Of a stretch of 56,150 nt of DNA, positions 33,020-40,646 are shown piece by piece. The notes beneath the pieces are model-generated. The model was not told the origin of the DNA, searched no databases, and was given only the letters and a program-made list of their open reading frames with translations. The position numbers and the translations under genes were made by a program. Position 1 is the first letter of the stretch, and every line of letters starts with the position of its first letter. Origin of the DNA: a virus; the IMG/VR virus record IMGVR_UViG_3300044858_006017, positions 1-56,150 of that record; one strand, 5' to 3'.

Positions 33020-34000
33020 ATGGGGCAGGTAAGATTTGAGTTTTCTGAACTAAGTGTTTACGAGATGATTGCTAGTTTAAATCGAGGAAGTATACAAATA
33101 CCTTTTTATCAGCGTAAATATTCATGGGTAAAGACACGCGCGGGGAAAGAGGTAGAGTTTATCAAGTTTCTCCATAGAAACCGATGTCTAACTTCTATGA
33201 TTATTTTAGACAGACAAGCAGATAATAAGGACACACGTTTCATCCTAGATGGAATGCACCGGCTAAAGTGCCTCCAGCGGTTTTTTAATTTAGAATTTGA
33301 AGTAGAGGGGGTAGTTCCAAGAGATATTGAGGGTATTTATATTAAGATAGTTACAGGGGTTTTTGAGAGCGACAGTGACAGACTAGAGATTTTTAATAGT
33401 CTAAACACAACCTCTACAAAAATGGAGACCTCTTTTGTCCAGTATGTAACTAATAATTTAACAGACACACACCCTACCCAGCCGGTATTTAAAGCTATAC
33501 GTGAAACAGAGAATACCCATACCCTTAACGCAGAGGAGAGGCATACACAGAGGCATGTTTTATACCAAAATCTGTGTCAGTTTTTATTATCCTATTCTGA
33601 AGGGGTGGTTAAGGAGAACCCTGAAATGTATTTTCCATATACCCCTAAAAAGAAAAATGATATGGAAAATATTGTTTATGACCTACCTGAATGGGTTTAT
33701 AAAGCTGTAGAGCCTGACATTTTATCTACTGTGCTAAAGTATTTAATACTTTTCCAGTCACCCTCTTATAAAAAATATATAAAAAACGCTGCAAAAGATA
33801 GTAAATCCCCGATAGGAAAGTATTTAGCTCTTCTACTCGGGAAAATTTTTTACGAAGGCCTCTATCAAAAAGATAGTTTGTCGCTTTCTGATGAGGCCGC
33901 TGTATTAAAAAGGTTGATAGAAAAAGCTTCTGCGAAAAAATATTATAAGGTTAAAGGGGCAAACCAACTACCTATGCTATTAAAAATGGTGTGGGAATAA
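33020..34000 (+). CDS. DUF262-family protein (GmrSD/ParB-nuclease-fold type)
   Basis: This 326-residue protein has an N-terminal IQIPFYQRKYSW near residues 25-36, then FILDGMHRLKCLQRFF near 75-90 and FNSLNTTSTKM near 125-135. These are the three blocks of DUF262, with DGMHR replacing the usual DGQQR. In bacteria the domain occurs in GmrS of the type IV restriction system and in other defence proteins, where it binds or hydrolyses nucleotides. The phage copy has no GmrD-like (DUF1524 HNH) part. A role in inter-phage competition or counter-defence is possible. Confidence 0.7.
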   Translation: MGQVRFEFSELSVYEMIASLNRGSIQIPFYQRKYSWVKTRAGKEVEFIKFLHRNRCLTSMIILDRQADNKDTRFILDGMHRLKCLQRFFNLEFEVEGVVPRDIEGIYIKIVTGVFESDSDRLEIFNSLNTTSTKMETSFVQYVTNNLTDTHPTQPVFKAIRETENTHTLNAEERHTQRHVLYQNLCQFLLSYSEGVVKENPEMYFPYTPKKKNDMENIVYDLPEWVYKAVEPDILSTVLKYLILFQSPSYKKYIKNAAKDSKSPIGKYLALLLGKIFYEGLYQKDSLSLSDEAAVLKRLIEKASAKKYYKVKGANQLPMLLKMVWE

Positions 34001-34016
34001 AAAGCTGCGGCAGCTT

Positions 34017-34043
34017 TAAAGTTTTCCTATATTCCTCCGATAT
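34017..34043 (+). promoter_or_regulatory. Sigma-28-type promoter for lipoprotein and ribonucleotide reductase genes
   Basis: TAAAGTTT (34017-34024), 11 bases, TCCGATAT (34036-34043). A near-perfect palindrome AAAGCTGC-1-GCAGCTTT (34001-34017) touches the -35 box and could be an operator or the end of the upstream transcript. Confidence 0.75.
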
Positions 34044-34060
34044 GTATTGTAGGAGGCTTT

Positions 34061-34333
34061 ATGAAAACACTTCTTTTACTTTTATGTATCTCTTGTGGAA
34101 CTATAAAACAAACAGCCGAAATACCGGCTGAATTACTAGTTTCGGCCTCCGAATCCGTGGAACAAGGTAAACAAGAGTCTTTTAAGGTAGTTGAAGGTTT
34201 GGTCGAGCCTTTAGAAAATTTCAGTGAAGATGCTGAGTTGCTGTTAACATATATTGAAACGGTAGAAGATATGAATAATGTTGAAAGAAATGAAGAATTC
34301 ACCCGCCTATTGACACACTTTAAAAATAAATAG
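34061..34333 (+). CDS. Small putative lipoprotein
   Basis: This 90-residue protein has an N-terminus MKTLLLLLCISCGT that fits a very short lipoprotein signal with cleavage before Cys12. The mature part is acidic and helical. AGGAGG precedes the ATG. It would be anchored in a membrane of the infected cell; exclusion of other phages is a common role for such proteins but is not shown here. Confidence 0.6.
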   Translation: MKTLLLLLCISCGTIKQTAEIPAELLVSASESVEQGKQESFKVVEGLVEPLENFSEDAELLLTYIETVEDMNNVERNEEFTRLLTHFKNK

Positions 34334-34367
34334 TAAACTCAAAATTCACCTTTTTTACGGAGAGAAT

Positions 34368-36206
34368 ATGGATAAAGGTTTGAAATTCTTGTCTGATTTA
34401 GTTTTTGCTCGAACTTATGCTGCCAAAAAACCCAATGGATACAAAGAAACGTGGGAAGAGGCCGTCCAACGTGTTATCGGTATGCATTGTGCTAAATTCC
34501 CCCACCTTGAGGCCGAAATCAGGGCCACAGTAGAAAAGCCGATGCTTGAAAAATGGGTTGTTCCTTCGATGCGTACTCTGCAGTTTGCTGGTGGTGGAGT
34601 GGAGAGAGAGAGCTTCCGCGCATTTAATTGCTCCTATTTGTCAATAAAATCATTTAGTTCCTTCGCAGAACTGTTCTATATTCTCATGAACGGAACTGGT
34701 GTGGGTTACTCGGTTAAAGCACACCATGTTGCACAATTACCAAAAATTCCAGACAAAGGTAAATTTAAGGTATTTCGAATTCCGGATTCCAAGGAAGGTT
34801 GGGCAGATAGTGTTTTAAAACTGTTTAAAAACCCTTGGCAGGTATTTGATTATTCCGCTATTAGACCTGCAGGAAGCCCTTTATCAACAGGTGGAACGGC
34901 AAGTGGGCCTGAAGCTTTGATGAAACTTCATGAGAAAGTGGGACGGATTCTCTTGGGTGCTCTCGGTCGTCAGTTAACCCCAATGGAGGCATCAGATATC
35001 GTGTGCCACATAGCTGATGGTGTTGTGGTCGGAGGGGTTCGAAGGGCTGCATTAATCTGTCTTTTTGATACAGTTGAGATGCTCACCTATAAAAGCGGTG
35101 CTTGGTGGGAAGAGAATCCTCAACGGGCACGAGCTAACATAAGTTTTGTTTTATTACGGGATGACCCTTGGGCTAAAGAAAAGTTTAGCAGCATTATGGA
35201 TGCCTGTTTTGCGTCAGGTAGTGGTGAACCCGGGCTGATATTTGCAAATGATATCGAGACGGGATGGAACCCGTGTGCGGAAATAACCCTACGGGATAAC
35301 GGGGTTTGTAATCTTACGGAGGTAGTTTGGCCAGCTGTTCGATACAACCATCAATTTTACACGGCTCTCCACGCGGCAATTGCTCTCGGTTGTTTACAAG
35401 CCTCCTACACCGATTTCGGGTATGTGAATCCTGAATGGAAAAGGAATGCTGACGATGAAGCATTACTCGGCGTGTCAATTACAGGTCAGGCTGAAGGGTG
35501 GGATGAACTCATTGCCACCATCGACGTCCCCAATTTTAAAGAAACTGTTGACTATTTAACTGATAAATGGGCCAAACTTGTAGGAATTAACCCGCCAAAA
35601 CGGACACTTACGACGAAACCCTCCGGAACAACGAGTGCTTTACTTGGGGTTACAAGTGGAATTCATGCGGCTCATTCCGAATTTCACATTAGGCGTGTTC
35701 GTATCGACGTTTCCCACCCACTTGCTATACACCTCGCGGGATTGCCCGAATTTAAGCCCTTCATAGAGCTTGATAAGTTCAATCCGAGTAATTATGTAAT
35801 CAGTATTCCTGTTCAAAAGGTTGGCGCCGTAACAAGATCACAGGAATCAGCCATTGATTTATTAAACCGGATGAAAAAGATTAATGAAGTTTGGGTTTCA
35901 AAAGGTCATTATGAAGGAAAAGATACACACAACGTCAGCCTCACCGTGTCATACAAACCCGAGGAAGAGGCGGGAATTAAAGAATGGATGTGGAACAACC
36001 GAAACGTATATTGTGGGATAAGCCTACTACCTTATGACGGAGGAACGTATGTCCAGGCACCTTTTCAAGAGATTGATAAAGAGACTTATGAGAGACTTTC
36101 TGCCGAGTTCCCACAAATTGATCTGTCTGGCGTGAATTTTGGCGCTACGGCTGATGAACGGATAGGTGAAGTTGCATGCGGGGCAAACGGCTGTGAGCTG
36201 GTCTAA
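34368..36206 (+). CDS. nrdJ: Adenosylcobalamin-dependent ribonucleotide reductase (class II)
   Basis: This 612-residue enzyme makes deoxyribonucleotides using vitamin B12 coenzyme. Visible marks are FNCSY (first active-site Cys), NPCAE and GVCNLTEV (radical and partner Cys/Glu region), KPSGTTS (phosphate-binding loop) and the C-terminal redox pair CGANGC. It is monomeric-type and somewhat shorter than bacterial RTPR. A class II enzyme needs no oxygen or second subunit, which suits hosts in low-oxygen or B12-containing settings. It is the core of the phage nucleotide pathway. Confidence 0.9.
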   Translation: MDKGLKFLSDLVFARTYAAKKPNGYKETWEEAVQRVIGMHCAKFPHLEAEIRATVEKPMLEKWVVPSMRTLQFAGGGVERESFRAFNCSYLSIKSFSSFAELFYILMNGTGVGYSVKAHHVAQLPKIPDKGKFKVFRIPDSKEGWADSVLKLFKNPWQVFDYSAIRPAGSPLSTGGTASGPEALMKLHEKVGRILLGALGRQLTPMEASDIVCHIADGVVVGGVRRAALICLFDTVEMLTYKSGAWWEENPQRARANISFVLLRDDPWAKEKFSSIMDACFASGSGEPGLIFANDIETGWNPCAEITLRDNGVCNLTEVVWPAVRYNHQFYTALHAAIALGCLQASYTDFGYVNPEWKRNADDEALLGVSITGQAEGWDELIATIDVPNFKETVDYLTDKWAKLVGINPPKRTLTTKPSGTTSALLGVTSGIHAAHSEFHIRRVRIDVSHPLAIHLAGLPEFKPFIELDKFNPSNYVISIPVQKVGAVTRSQESAIDLLNRMKKINEVWVSKGHYEGKDTHNVSLTVSYKPEEEAGIKEWMWNNRNVYCGISLLPYDGGTYVQAPFQEIDKETYERLSAEFPQIDLSGVNFGATADERIGEVACGANGCELV

Positions 36207-36210
36207 GGAT

Positions 36211-36237
36211 TAAAGTTCTTCTCAAAAGTTCCGATAT
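36211..36237 (+). promoter_or_regulatory. Sigma-28-type promoter for the dUTPase operon
   Basis: TAAAGTTC (36211-36218), 11 bases, TCCGATAT (36230-36237), five bases after the reductase stop. Confidence 0.75.
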
Positions 36238-36244
36238 GTAAAAC

Positions 36245-36270
36245 AGAGGCAATTTAGCCTCTTTTATTTT
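36245..36270 (+). terminator. Leader hairpin with T-rich tail, possible attenuator
   Basis: AGAGGC-6-GCCTCT followed by TTTATTTT lies within the first bases of the transcript predicted from the promoter just upstream, and before the ribosome site of the 96-residue gene. It may attenuate transcription or protect the 5' end; the stem has only six pairs. Confidence 0.45.
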
Positions 36271-36280
36271 AGGAGTAATT

Positions 36281-36571
36281 ATGGATATTTTTCATGTTGG
36301 TAAATTTTTCTGGCTTAAAGACGATCACTACGGAATCGTTAAGCAAGTGGGGCCTGTCCATTTTCAAATGGAAAATCTAGACAAACACTCCTATTTTAAT
36401 ACCCCGTATTGGTTGTTAGCCCCCGAAGAAACGGAGGAGGCTTTTGGGGTGAGGGTTTTAAACCCTACCTTAAAGCCAAAGCCGAAAAGAGCGGATGATA
36501 GGGAAAAATATATTCGAGAAGATAATGAGACTGTGTTTAGAACATGGGGAATAAAAAGGGATAAAAAATGA
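36281..36571 (+). CDS. Hypothetical protein upstream of dUTPase
   Basis: This 96-residue protein is of unknown function, rich in aromatics in the first half and Lys/Arg/Glu in the second. AGGAG precedes the ATG, and its stop overlaps the dUTPase start (ATGA). No domain is recognised. Confidence 0.6.
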   Translation: MDIFHVGKFFWLKDDHYGIVKQVGPVHFQMENLDKHSYFNTPYWLLAPEETEEAFGVRVLNPTLKPKPKRADDREKYIREDNETVFRTWGIKRDKK

Positions 36572-36981
36572 TGTATTTAAGAACTGCGAACTTAGAACCT
36601 GTTAAATATGCTACGGTAAAATCAGCAGGATTTGATTTTACCTCCTCAATCGAGGTGAACCTCATCCACGGGACTACCGTGTTAATCCCTACTGGGGTTT
36701 TCATCGAAAGTGCTGCTTTCGATGATTTCATTATGGTTACAAGTAGGAGTGGGTTAGCCCTCCAAGGCATAATCGTTAAAAATGCCCCTGGGGTTATTGA
36801 TGCAGATTACAAACAAGAGATTAAAATTATGCTTTGGAATACCTCCGAAAAATCCTTCAAGATTAATGTAGGAGATAGGATAGCCCAAGGTGTTGTAATG
36901 AAATTTAAACAAGCTACGGGCGACGTTGAGGTAAAAACTGCAGATAGAACAGGTGGTTTTGGTTCTACGGGGGTAAAATGA
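36568..36981 (+). CDS. dut: dUTP diphosphatase
   Basis: This 137-residue trimeric-type dUTPase shows all five motifs in order: SAGFDF, SRSGLA, GVIDADYKQEI, GDRIAQGV and the C-terminal RTGGFGSTG. It hydrolyses dUTP to dUMP, lowering uracil in DNA and feeding thymidylate synthase, whose gene lies 5 kb downstream on the same strand. ATGA overlaps couple it to both neighbours. Confidence 0.93.
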   Translation: MMYLRTANLEPVKYATVKSAGFDFTSSIEVNLIHGTTVLIPTGVFIESAAFDDFIMVTSRSGLALQGIIVKNAPGVIDADYKQEIKIMLWNTSEKSFKINVGDRIAQGVVMKFKQATGDVEVKTADRTGGFGSTGVK

Positions 36982-37163
36982 AAAAAGAAAATACCAAAAA
37001 GAAGAAAGTAGTTACTACTAAAAAAGCCTGCTTGAAATGTGATAAATCCTTCAATTCTGAAGGAAATTTTAATAGAATCTGCCCTGTATGCCGAGCTGAA
37101 ATTAGACGCCATTCCTCGTGGACGGTGGAGCACCGTATTCTGTTAGGGGGGGAGTCGTTTTGA
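36978..37163 (+). CDS. Small zinc-ribbon protein
   Basis: This 61-residue protein has a basic N-terminus and then CLKCDKSFNSEGNFNRICPVC, a compact CxxC...CxxC zinc ribbon of a type frequent in phages. A nucleic-acid-binding role is likely. It is coupled to dUTPase by a four-base overlap. Confidence 0.7.
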   Translation: MKKENTKKKKVVTTKKACLKCDKSFNSEGNFNRICPVCRAEIRRHSSWTVEHRILLGGESF

Positions 37164-37390
37164 AGAAATTCTACCACGAGATAAAACTCGACTCGGATTT
37201 AGTAGTGGTTTGTACCACACCTAAAATAAAACAGACTTTACTCTCAATTTCAAAAGACATTCGTATCTGGGATATAATTGAAGAGCTTAAGGAAGAATAT
37301 CCTGAGCTCCAAAAAGAAGACGAGGACTGGGTAATGCCTGCAAGGCTTATCACTTCAAAGTTTAAATATTTTATAGGCTCAGTGCCTTAA
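37160..37390 (+). CDS. Hypothetical protein with TTG start
   Basis: This 76-residue protein has no recognised family. The TTG at 37160 is chosen because a GGGGGAG ribosome site sits about six bases before it and it overlaps the preceding stop as neighbours do; the ATG at 37118 lies deep inside the zinc-ribbon gene. Confidence 0.55.
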   Translation: MKKFYHEIKLDSDLVVVCTTPKIKQTLLSISKDIRIWDIIEELKEEYPELQKEDEDWVMPARLITSKFKYFIGSVP

Positions 37391-37400
37391 GGAGTTCGAG

Positions 37401-37724
37401 ATGAAAGACAACGATGAAGAGTGGTTTGGTGTAGCCTACGCGTTCTCTCGGTTTAGCCTCGACCCGCACAGGAAGGTCGGTGCAGTGCTTGTCCGGGATG
37501 GGAAGTTACTTAGCTATGATTGGAATCGGGAACTTGCTGCATGGCCTATTCGAGACTGGGGTGATAGGGCGCATGTCAACGAGCGGATCCAGCATGCAGA
37601 AATTGGTGCGTTACAGGCTGATTCCCGTGGGTGCGCGCTCTACGTGACTAAGCAGCCTTGTGAAAACTGTGAAAAGGTGATTAAAAATCGTGGGGTTGTG
37701 GTTAAATGGAGAGAGATGCGATGA
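37401..37724 (+). CDS. dCMP/cytidine deaminase-like zinc enzyme
   Basis: This 107-residue protein has HAE at 65-67 (zinc ligand and catalytic Glu) and PCENC at 86-90 (two Cys ligands). The N-terminus SLDPHRKVGAVLVRDG is typical of deoxycytidylate deaminases. It would supply dUMP for thymidylate synthase. It ends soon after the zinc motif, so it is a minimal version lacking the usual C-terminal helices. Confidence 0.8.
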   Translation: MKDNDEEWFGVAYAFSRFSLDPHRKVGAVLVRDGKLLSYDWNRELAAWPIRDWGDRAHVNERIQHAEIGALQADSRGCALYVTKQPCENCEKVIKNRGVVVKWREMR

Positions 37725-37731
37725 ACGATGT

Positions 37732-37758
37732 TAAAGTTTTCCTGTGAATCACCGATAT
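37732..37758 (+). promoter_or_regulatory. Sigma-28-type promoter for the small-gene and lipoprotein cluster
   Basis: TAAAGTTT (37732-37739), 11 bases, ACCGATAT (37751-37758), in the gap after the deaminase gene. Confidence 0.75.
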
Positions 37759-37789
37759 GTAGTATAAAGGCAGAATAAAGGAGAATCCT

Positions 37790-38038
37790 GTGTATTTAGC
37801 AAAGAAATGTAAAGAAGATGCTACCGAGTTTCATTGTTCAGAAAGAGCTTTGTTTAAGCCTAAAGGACACCTAAATTTATATAGGGAGTTGTGTAAAACG
37901 GCAGCGGAGCACGGATATATGTCTTTGACGTTACCTGATACCTTAACCCGTGAAGAAGAATCACGGTTAATAAATGACGGGTTTCTTATTACCAAGACAA
38001 ACGGAATCATCCTTATCAACTGGGAAGGTGCCAAATGA
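37790..38038 (+). CDS. Small hypothetical protein with GTG start
   Basis: This 82-residue protein has a GTG start after AAAGGAG. Pattern hints: Cys and His near the N-terminus and a helical middle. No family is recognised. It overlaps the next start by four bases. Confidence 0.55.
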   Translation: MYLAKKCKEDATEFHCSERALFKPKGHLNLYRELCKTAAEHGYMSLTLPDTLTREEESRLINDGFLITKTNGIILINWEGAK

Positions 38039-38211
38039 AAGACACCTACAAAGTGCTTGCGTATGAAGAGCTTATTGACAACGTAGGTGAGAGGATCGAG
38101 TTAATTAAAGTGTTTATGTATCAGAGTTTCGACACGGATACAGGAACTCCAGCGGACGCGGTGTTGTATGCCCTGGACAAGATTTCGAAATTGTGCGAGA
38201 GGAGGGGTTAA
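38035..38211 (+). CDS. Small hypothetical protein, 58 residues
   Basis: An open frame from ATG 38035 to TAA 38209-38211 starts at an ATGA overlap and ends sharing a base with the next ATG. The product is acidic and helical (YKVLAYEELIDNVGERIELIK). The tight overlaps on both sides are the main support. No homologue family is recognised. Confidence 0.55.
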   Translation: MKDTYKVLAYEELIDNVGERIELIKVFMYQSFDTDTGTPADAVLYALDKISKLCERRG

Positions 38212-38384
38212 TGAGCGAGTATATGACGATATGTGAGGAATCTCCCTTAGCATTTGACTCAGTAATAAATAATTTGCTACGACAGGGGTGGGAATTGTAT
38301 GGTTACCCTTACACAGCAGTTGATGTAGGGAAGCACTTTTTTTGTCAAGCAATGGTTCGATACAAAAAGGAGGAGATTAAGTGA
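38211..38384 (+). CDS. DUF1737-like small protein
   Basis: This 57-residue protein resembles DUF1737 in pattern: a short N-terminal strand, then VINNLLRQGWELYGYPY and FFCQAMVRYKKEE. GGAGGGG precedes the ATG. Function of the family is unknown. Confidence 0.6.
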   Translation: MSEYMTICEESPLAFDSVINNLLRQGWELYGYPYTAVDVGKHFFCQAMVRYKKEEIK

Positions 38385-38458
38385 ACGACACCCGAACAAC
38401 CGCTACAATTTTAGTAATTATTCGGGTGGTTTTAGTTTTATGGTTACCAAATAAATAG
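38381..38458 (+). CDS. 25-residue membrane peptide
   Basis: A GTG at 38381, seven bases after AGGAGG, opens a frame for a peptide whose residues 7-22 (TATILVIIRVVLVLWL) are almost all hydrophobic: one membrane span. It overlaps the preceding stop by four bases. Such peptides in phages may modulate lysis or membrane proteins; no similarity is known. Confidence 0.45.
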   Translation: MNDTRTTATILVIIRVVLVLWLPNK

Positions 38459-38498
38459 CAATTTTAGGCAATTCCGCCTAATTATGATGGAGATGATT

Positions 38499-38843
38499 AT
38501 GAAATCATTAGTTTTATTAAGTTCCCTGGTTCTCGGTGCATGTGCTTCAACAAGTGGTGCACCCTTGCAAAACTGTGATGCGTTACTACAAAGCTTTATT
38601 CCTGTCCAGTGTCAAGAAGTTACGGGAGGGCTACTGTGTGTTAACGAGAATCAAAAATATTTATCGGTGCTTAGTGGTGAAAAAAATATCAAATTCCACC
38701 ACACAAAAGCAAAGGAAGCCGGATACGTAAAAAAACCCGTATCTACCCAATGTTCCGTGCCAGGCGTAGGTGAATTTGAGGCATCTTATTGGGAAAGAGA
38801 TAAGATGGCGTCAGCTCCTCGGTTGAATTATAAAACACTTTAA
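38499..38843 (+). CDS. Putative lipoprotein with cysteine pairs
   Basis: This 114-residue protein has the signal MKSLVLLSSLVLGACAS, with a textbook lipobox (LGAC) cleaved before Cys15. The mature part has several further Cys that could form disulfides in the periplasm. The start at 38499 follows GGAG; earlier ATGs are in frame but badly spaced. It is the first of three consecutive secreted-protein genes. Confidence 0.7.
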   Translation: MKSLVLLSSLVLGACASTSGAPLQNCDALLQSFIPVQCQEVTGGLLCVNENQKYLSVLSGEKNIKFHHTKAKEAGYVKKPVSTQCSVPGVGEFEASYWERDKMASAPRLNYKTL

Positions 38844-38864
38844 TTAACGTTTTAGGAGGTTCTT

Positions 38865-39248
38865 ATGAAATTCTTACTACTTCTCCCTTTTCTAACTTTC
38901 TGTGGTAAAGAAGTTAAAAACGAAATGAAAACTCAACCTGCACCTGCTAGAACGGAGGCTCCTACAAAAGTTATCGAAGTGACTATTTTTGTCCCATCAC
39001 CCAATGAAACAAATACTGTACCTCATTCTTGCCATACCCCTACCCCTACCCCTACCTCAATTCCAACTTATATTCCAACTCCGGTTAATACACCGAAACC
39101 TCAGCCTACTGCTACCCCCACCAACACACCAAAGCCCCAACCTACATACAGACCTACACCAAAACCAACCCCACCCCCAGTGCCTACCTATAAGCCTACC
39201 CCAACAAGCTGTTCTGCCGGATGCCATGAGCCGAGAACTAAAAAATGA
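38865..39248 (+). CDS. Proline/threonine-repeat lipoprotein-like protein
   Basis: This 127-residue protein has a short hydrophobic start MKFLLLLPFLTFCGK that fits a lipoprotein signal with Cys13. From about residue 60 it consists of TP, TPTP and PKPTPxP repeats forming an extended rod, ending in a CSAGC segment. Such rods span the periplasm or display a terminal group. The coding DNA is correspondingly C-rich and repetitive. AGGAGG precedes the ATG; the stop overlaps the next start. Confidence 0.65.
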   Translation: MKFLLLLPFLTFCGKEVKNEMKTQPAPARTEAPTKVIEVTIFVPSPNETNTVPHSCHTPTPTPTSIPTYIPTPVNTPKPQPTATPTNTPKPQPTYRPTPKPTPPPVPTYKPTPTSCSAGCHEPRTKK

Positions 39249-39610
39249 TAATGGAATACATAACTTTAGCTTCACTTTACGTCTCGACTACTTACGGATA
39301 TGGTGAGATGTATTGTGGGGATGAGAGCAACCCTGCCACATGTGATTCCGGGGCCACCACGGCTTCAGGATTACCTTTTAATCCTGATATGCCTTACGTT
39401 GCTGTCCCGGCTCCTGTAGGGCTTAGAATCGTCCCACAGACTATATTCTTTTGGTCAGATAAATACCAAAGTTGTATTCCTCTCCAAGTGGTGGATAAGA
39501 AGAACCAAAGATTTGTTGGTGAAGGTGGATTTGACTTTACTCCGGGCGCGCTAAAGAAATTAGGAATTGTTCCGAAAAGATATTGGAGCGGACGAGTGAA
39601 CGTTTGCTGA
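39245..39610 (+). CDS. Secreted RlpA/double-psi beta-barrel-like protein
   Basis: This 121-residue protein has the pattern TASGLPFNPDMPYVAVP, then CIPLQVVDKKN, then GFDFTPGALKKLGI, following the RlpA/double-psi beta-barrel plan (AxGxxFxxxxxxAxxP, V.V.D, D.S..A...L). RlpA-like domains bind or cleave peptidoglycan. The N-terminus has a weak signal-like stretch. It is coupled by ATGA overlap to the Pro-rich lipoprotein, suggesting they act together at the cell wall. Confidence 0.55.
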   Translation: MIMEYITLASLYVSTTYGYGEMYCGDESNPATCDSGATTASGLPFNPDMPYVAVPAPVGLRIVPQTIFFWSDKYQSCIPLQVVDKKNQRFVGEGGFDFTPGALKKLGIVPKRYWSGRVNVC

Positions 39611-39621
39611 GGAGGTTTTAA

Positions 39622-39984
39622 ATGAAACTAAATAGGCTAAAGAAACAATACGTAACGCTGAATGGGTGTAAGTGTGAAGGCACAAAAGAGCAGGTTTTGG
39701 CCTTGAAAGCCAAAATCAGCGAGTTTGTTCGACTCTACTGTGTTGGACTCTACTGGGGTAAAAACAATCAACTCTATTGGGATAAAAACAAGCGTGTAAA
39801 ACCAGCCATTATCAAAGCTATTGTATATGAGCTGTTTGACTTTCACCAAGACGAACCCAAGCGCATCATCGAGGAATTAACAAAAACAATGGTAAAAAAG
39901 ATAGAAGAGTTCAAAACTTCTTCCCCTTCTAAGGAAGAACTAGACCTCTATCCAACTCTATTCTGGGATGGGGATGGTTGGTGA
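39622..39984 (+). CDS. Hypothetical protein, 120 residues
   Basis: This mostly helical, Lys-rich protein has an aromatic acidic end (LFWDGDGW) and no recognised domain. The leader GGAGGTTTTAA before the ATG is the same as that of the gene after next (40027), a repeated initiation region. Confidence 0.6.
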   Translation: MKLNRLKKQYVTLNGCKCEGTKEQVLALKAKISEFVRLYCVGLYWGKNNQLYWDKNKRVKPAIIKAIVYELFDFHQDEPKRIIEELTKTMVKKIEEFKTSSPSKEELDLYPTLFWDGDGW

Positions 39985-40026
39985 GAAGAATTAAAATCGA
40001 CGAATGTCAACGATAGGAGGTTTTAA

Positions 40027-40242
40027 ATGAACGAGGAATGGTTTTATTGCCCTAAAAAACAACGAGATAACCAATTAATTCGAAAAACAATCCGCACCTT
40101 GAAATTAGACCTTAGTAGGGGGGTGTCTAACGATGATAATTTTTACGAAGATGGGTTAGAGATAGGGCCAGAAGACAAGGTTCACATTTCCAAGAACGAA
40201 AAAGGCCAATACAAGGTTTTTATATGGAAGGTCTCTAAATGA
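40027..40242 (+). CDS. Small hypothetical protein
   Basis: This 71-residue protein is of unknown function. AGGAGG precedes the ATG. The stop overlaps the start of the first paralogous family member downstream (ATGA). Confidence 0.6.
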   Translation: MNEEWFYCPKKQRDNQLIRKTIRTLKLDLSRGVSNDDNFYEDGLEIGPEDKVHISKNEKGQYKVFIWKVSK

Positions 40243-40646
40243 CTTTTAAGGCAGGCGATAAAGTTTACTTTTATAGCTACGGGGTTGCCGAACTGAGAAC
40301 GAATGACGACCCAGAGTACCCTCTAAAGGTAAGGGCAAACGGTACGACCACCCTTACACAATGCGGTAGAAGATACTCCGATGATAAATACCCTTCCATC
40401 ATTACCCTAGAAAAAGCGGAGAAAATGGGGTTAGTGAGGAAAAAGGGGGAACACTATAAAGGGTTGCGGGTTAAGTATTATGACAAAGCCACCGAGTCAT
40501 ATTTTATAGCACACGACCTCTACTACAGAAGTGAAGAGGAATTTGAGTTCGAACACCCTGAATTCCTACTCATCTCGTTCGTAGACGAGAAACTAAACGA
40601 GTGTCCACCGCCCCAAGAAAACATAGAATGGGAGGAGAATGTATGA
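40239..40646 (+). CDS. Hypothetical protein, three-copy family member
   Basis: This 135-residue paralogue begins like the following gene product (FKAGDKVYFYSYG versus FKPGDKVYSYRHG), shares YPSIITLExAEKxGLV with it, and ends with ISFVDEKLNECPPP nearly identical to the protein at 1663-2088. Function is unknown. The N-terminal GDKVY resembles SH3-like or KOW-type beta barrels. Coupled to both neighbours by ATGA overlaps. Confidence 0.7.
   Translation: MTFKAGDKVYFYSYGVAELRTNDDPEYPLKVRANGTTTLTQCGRRYSDDKYPSIITLEKAEKMGLVRKKGEHYKGLRVKYYDKATESYFIAHDLYYRSEEEFEFEHPEFLLISFVDEKLNECPPPQENIEWEENV

Noticed and set aside
38464-38481. Hairpin TTAGGC-6-GCCTAA before the Cys-rich lipoprotein gene
   Set aside because: The stem has only six pairs and no T run on either strand, so it is not called a terminator.
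39985-40026. TAAAATCG...AACGATAG before a gene start
   Set aside because: The spacer is nine bases, not eleven, and both boxes deviate from the other sites.
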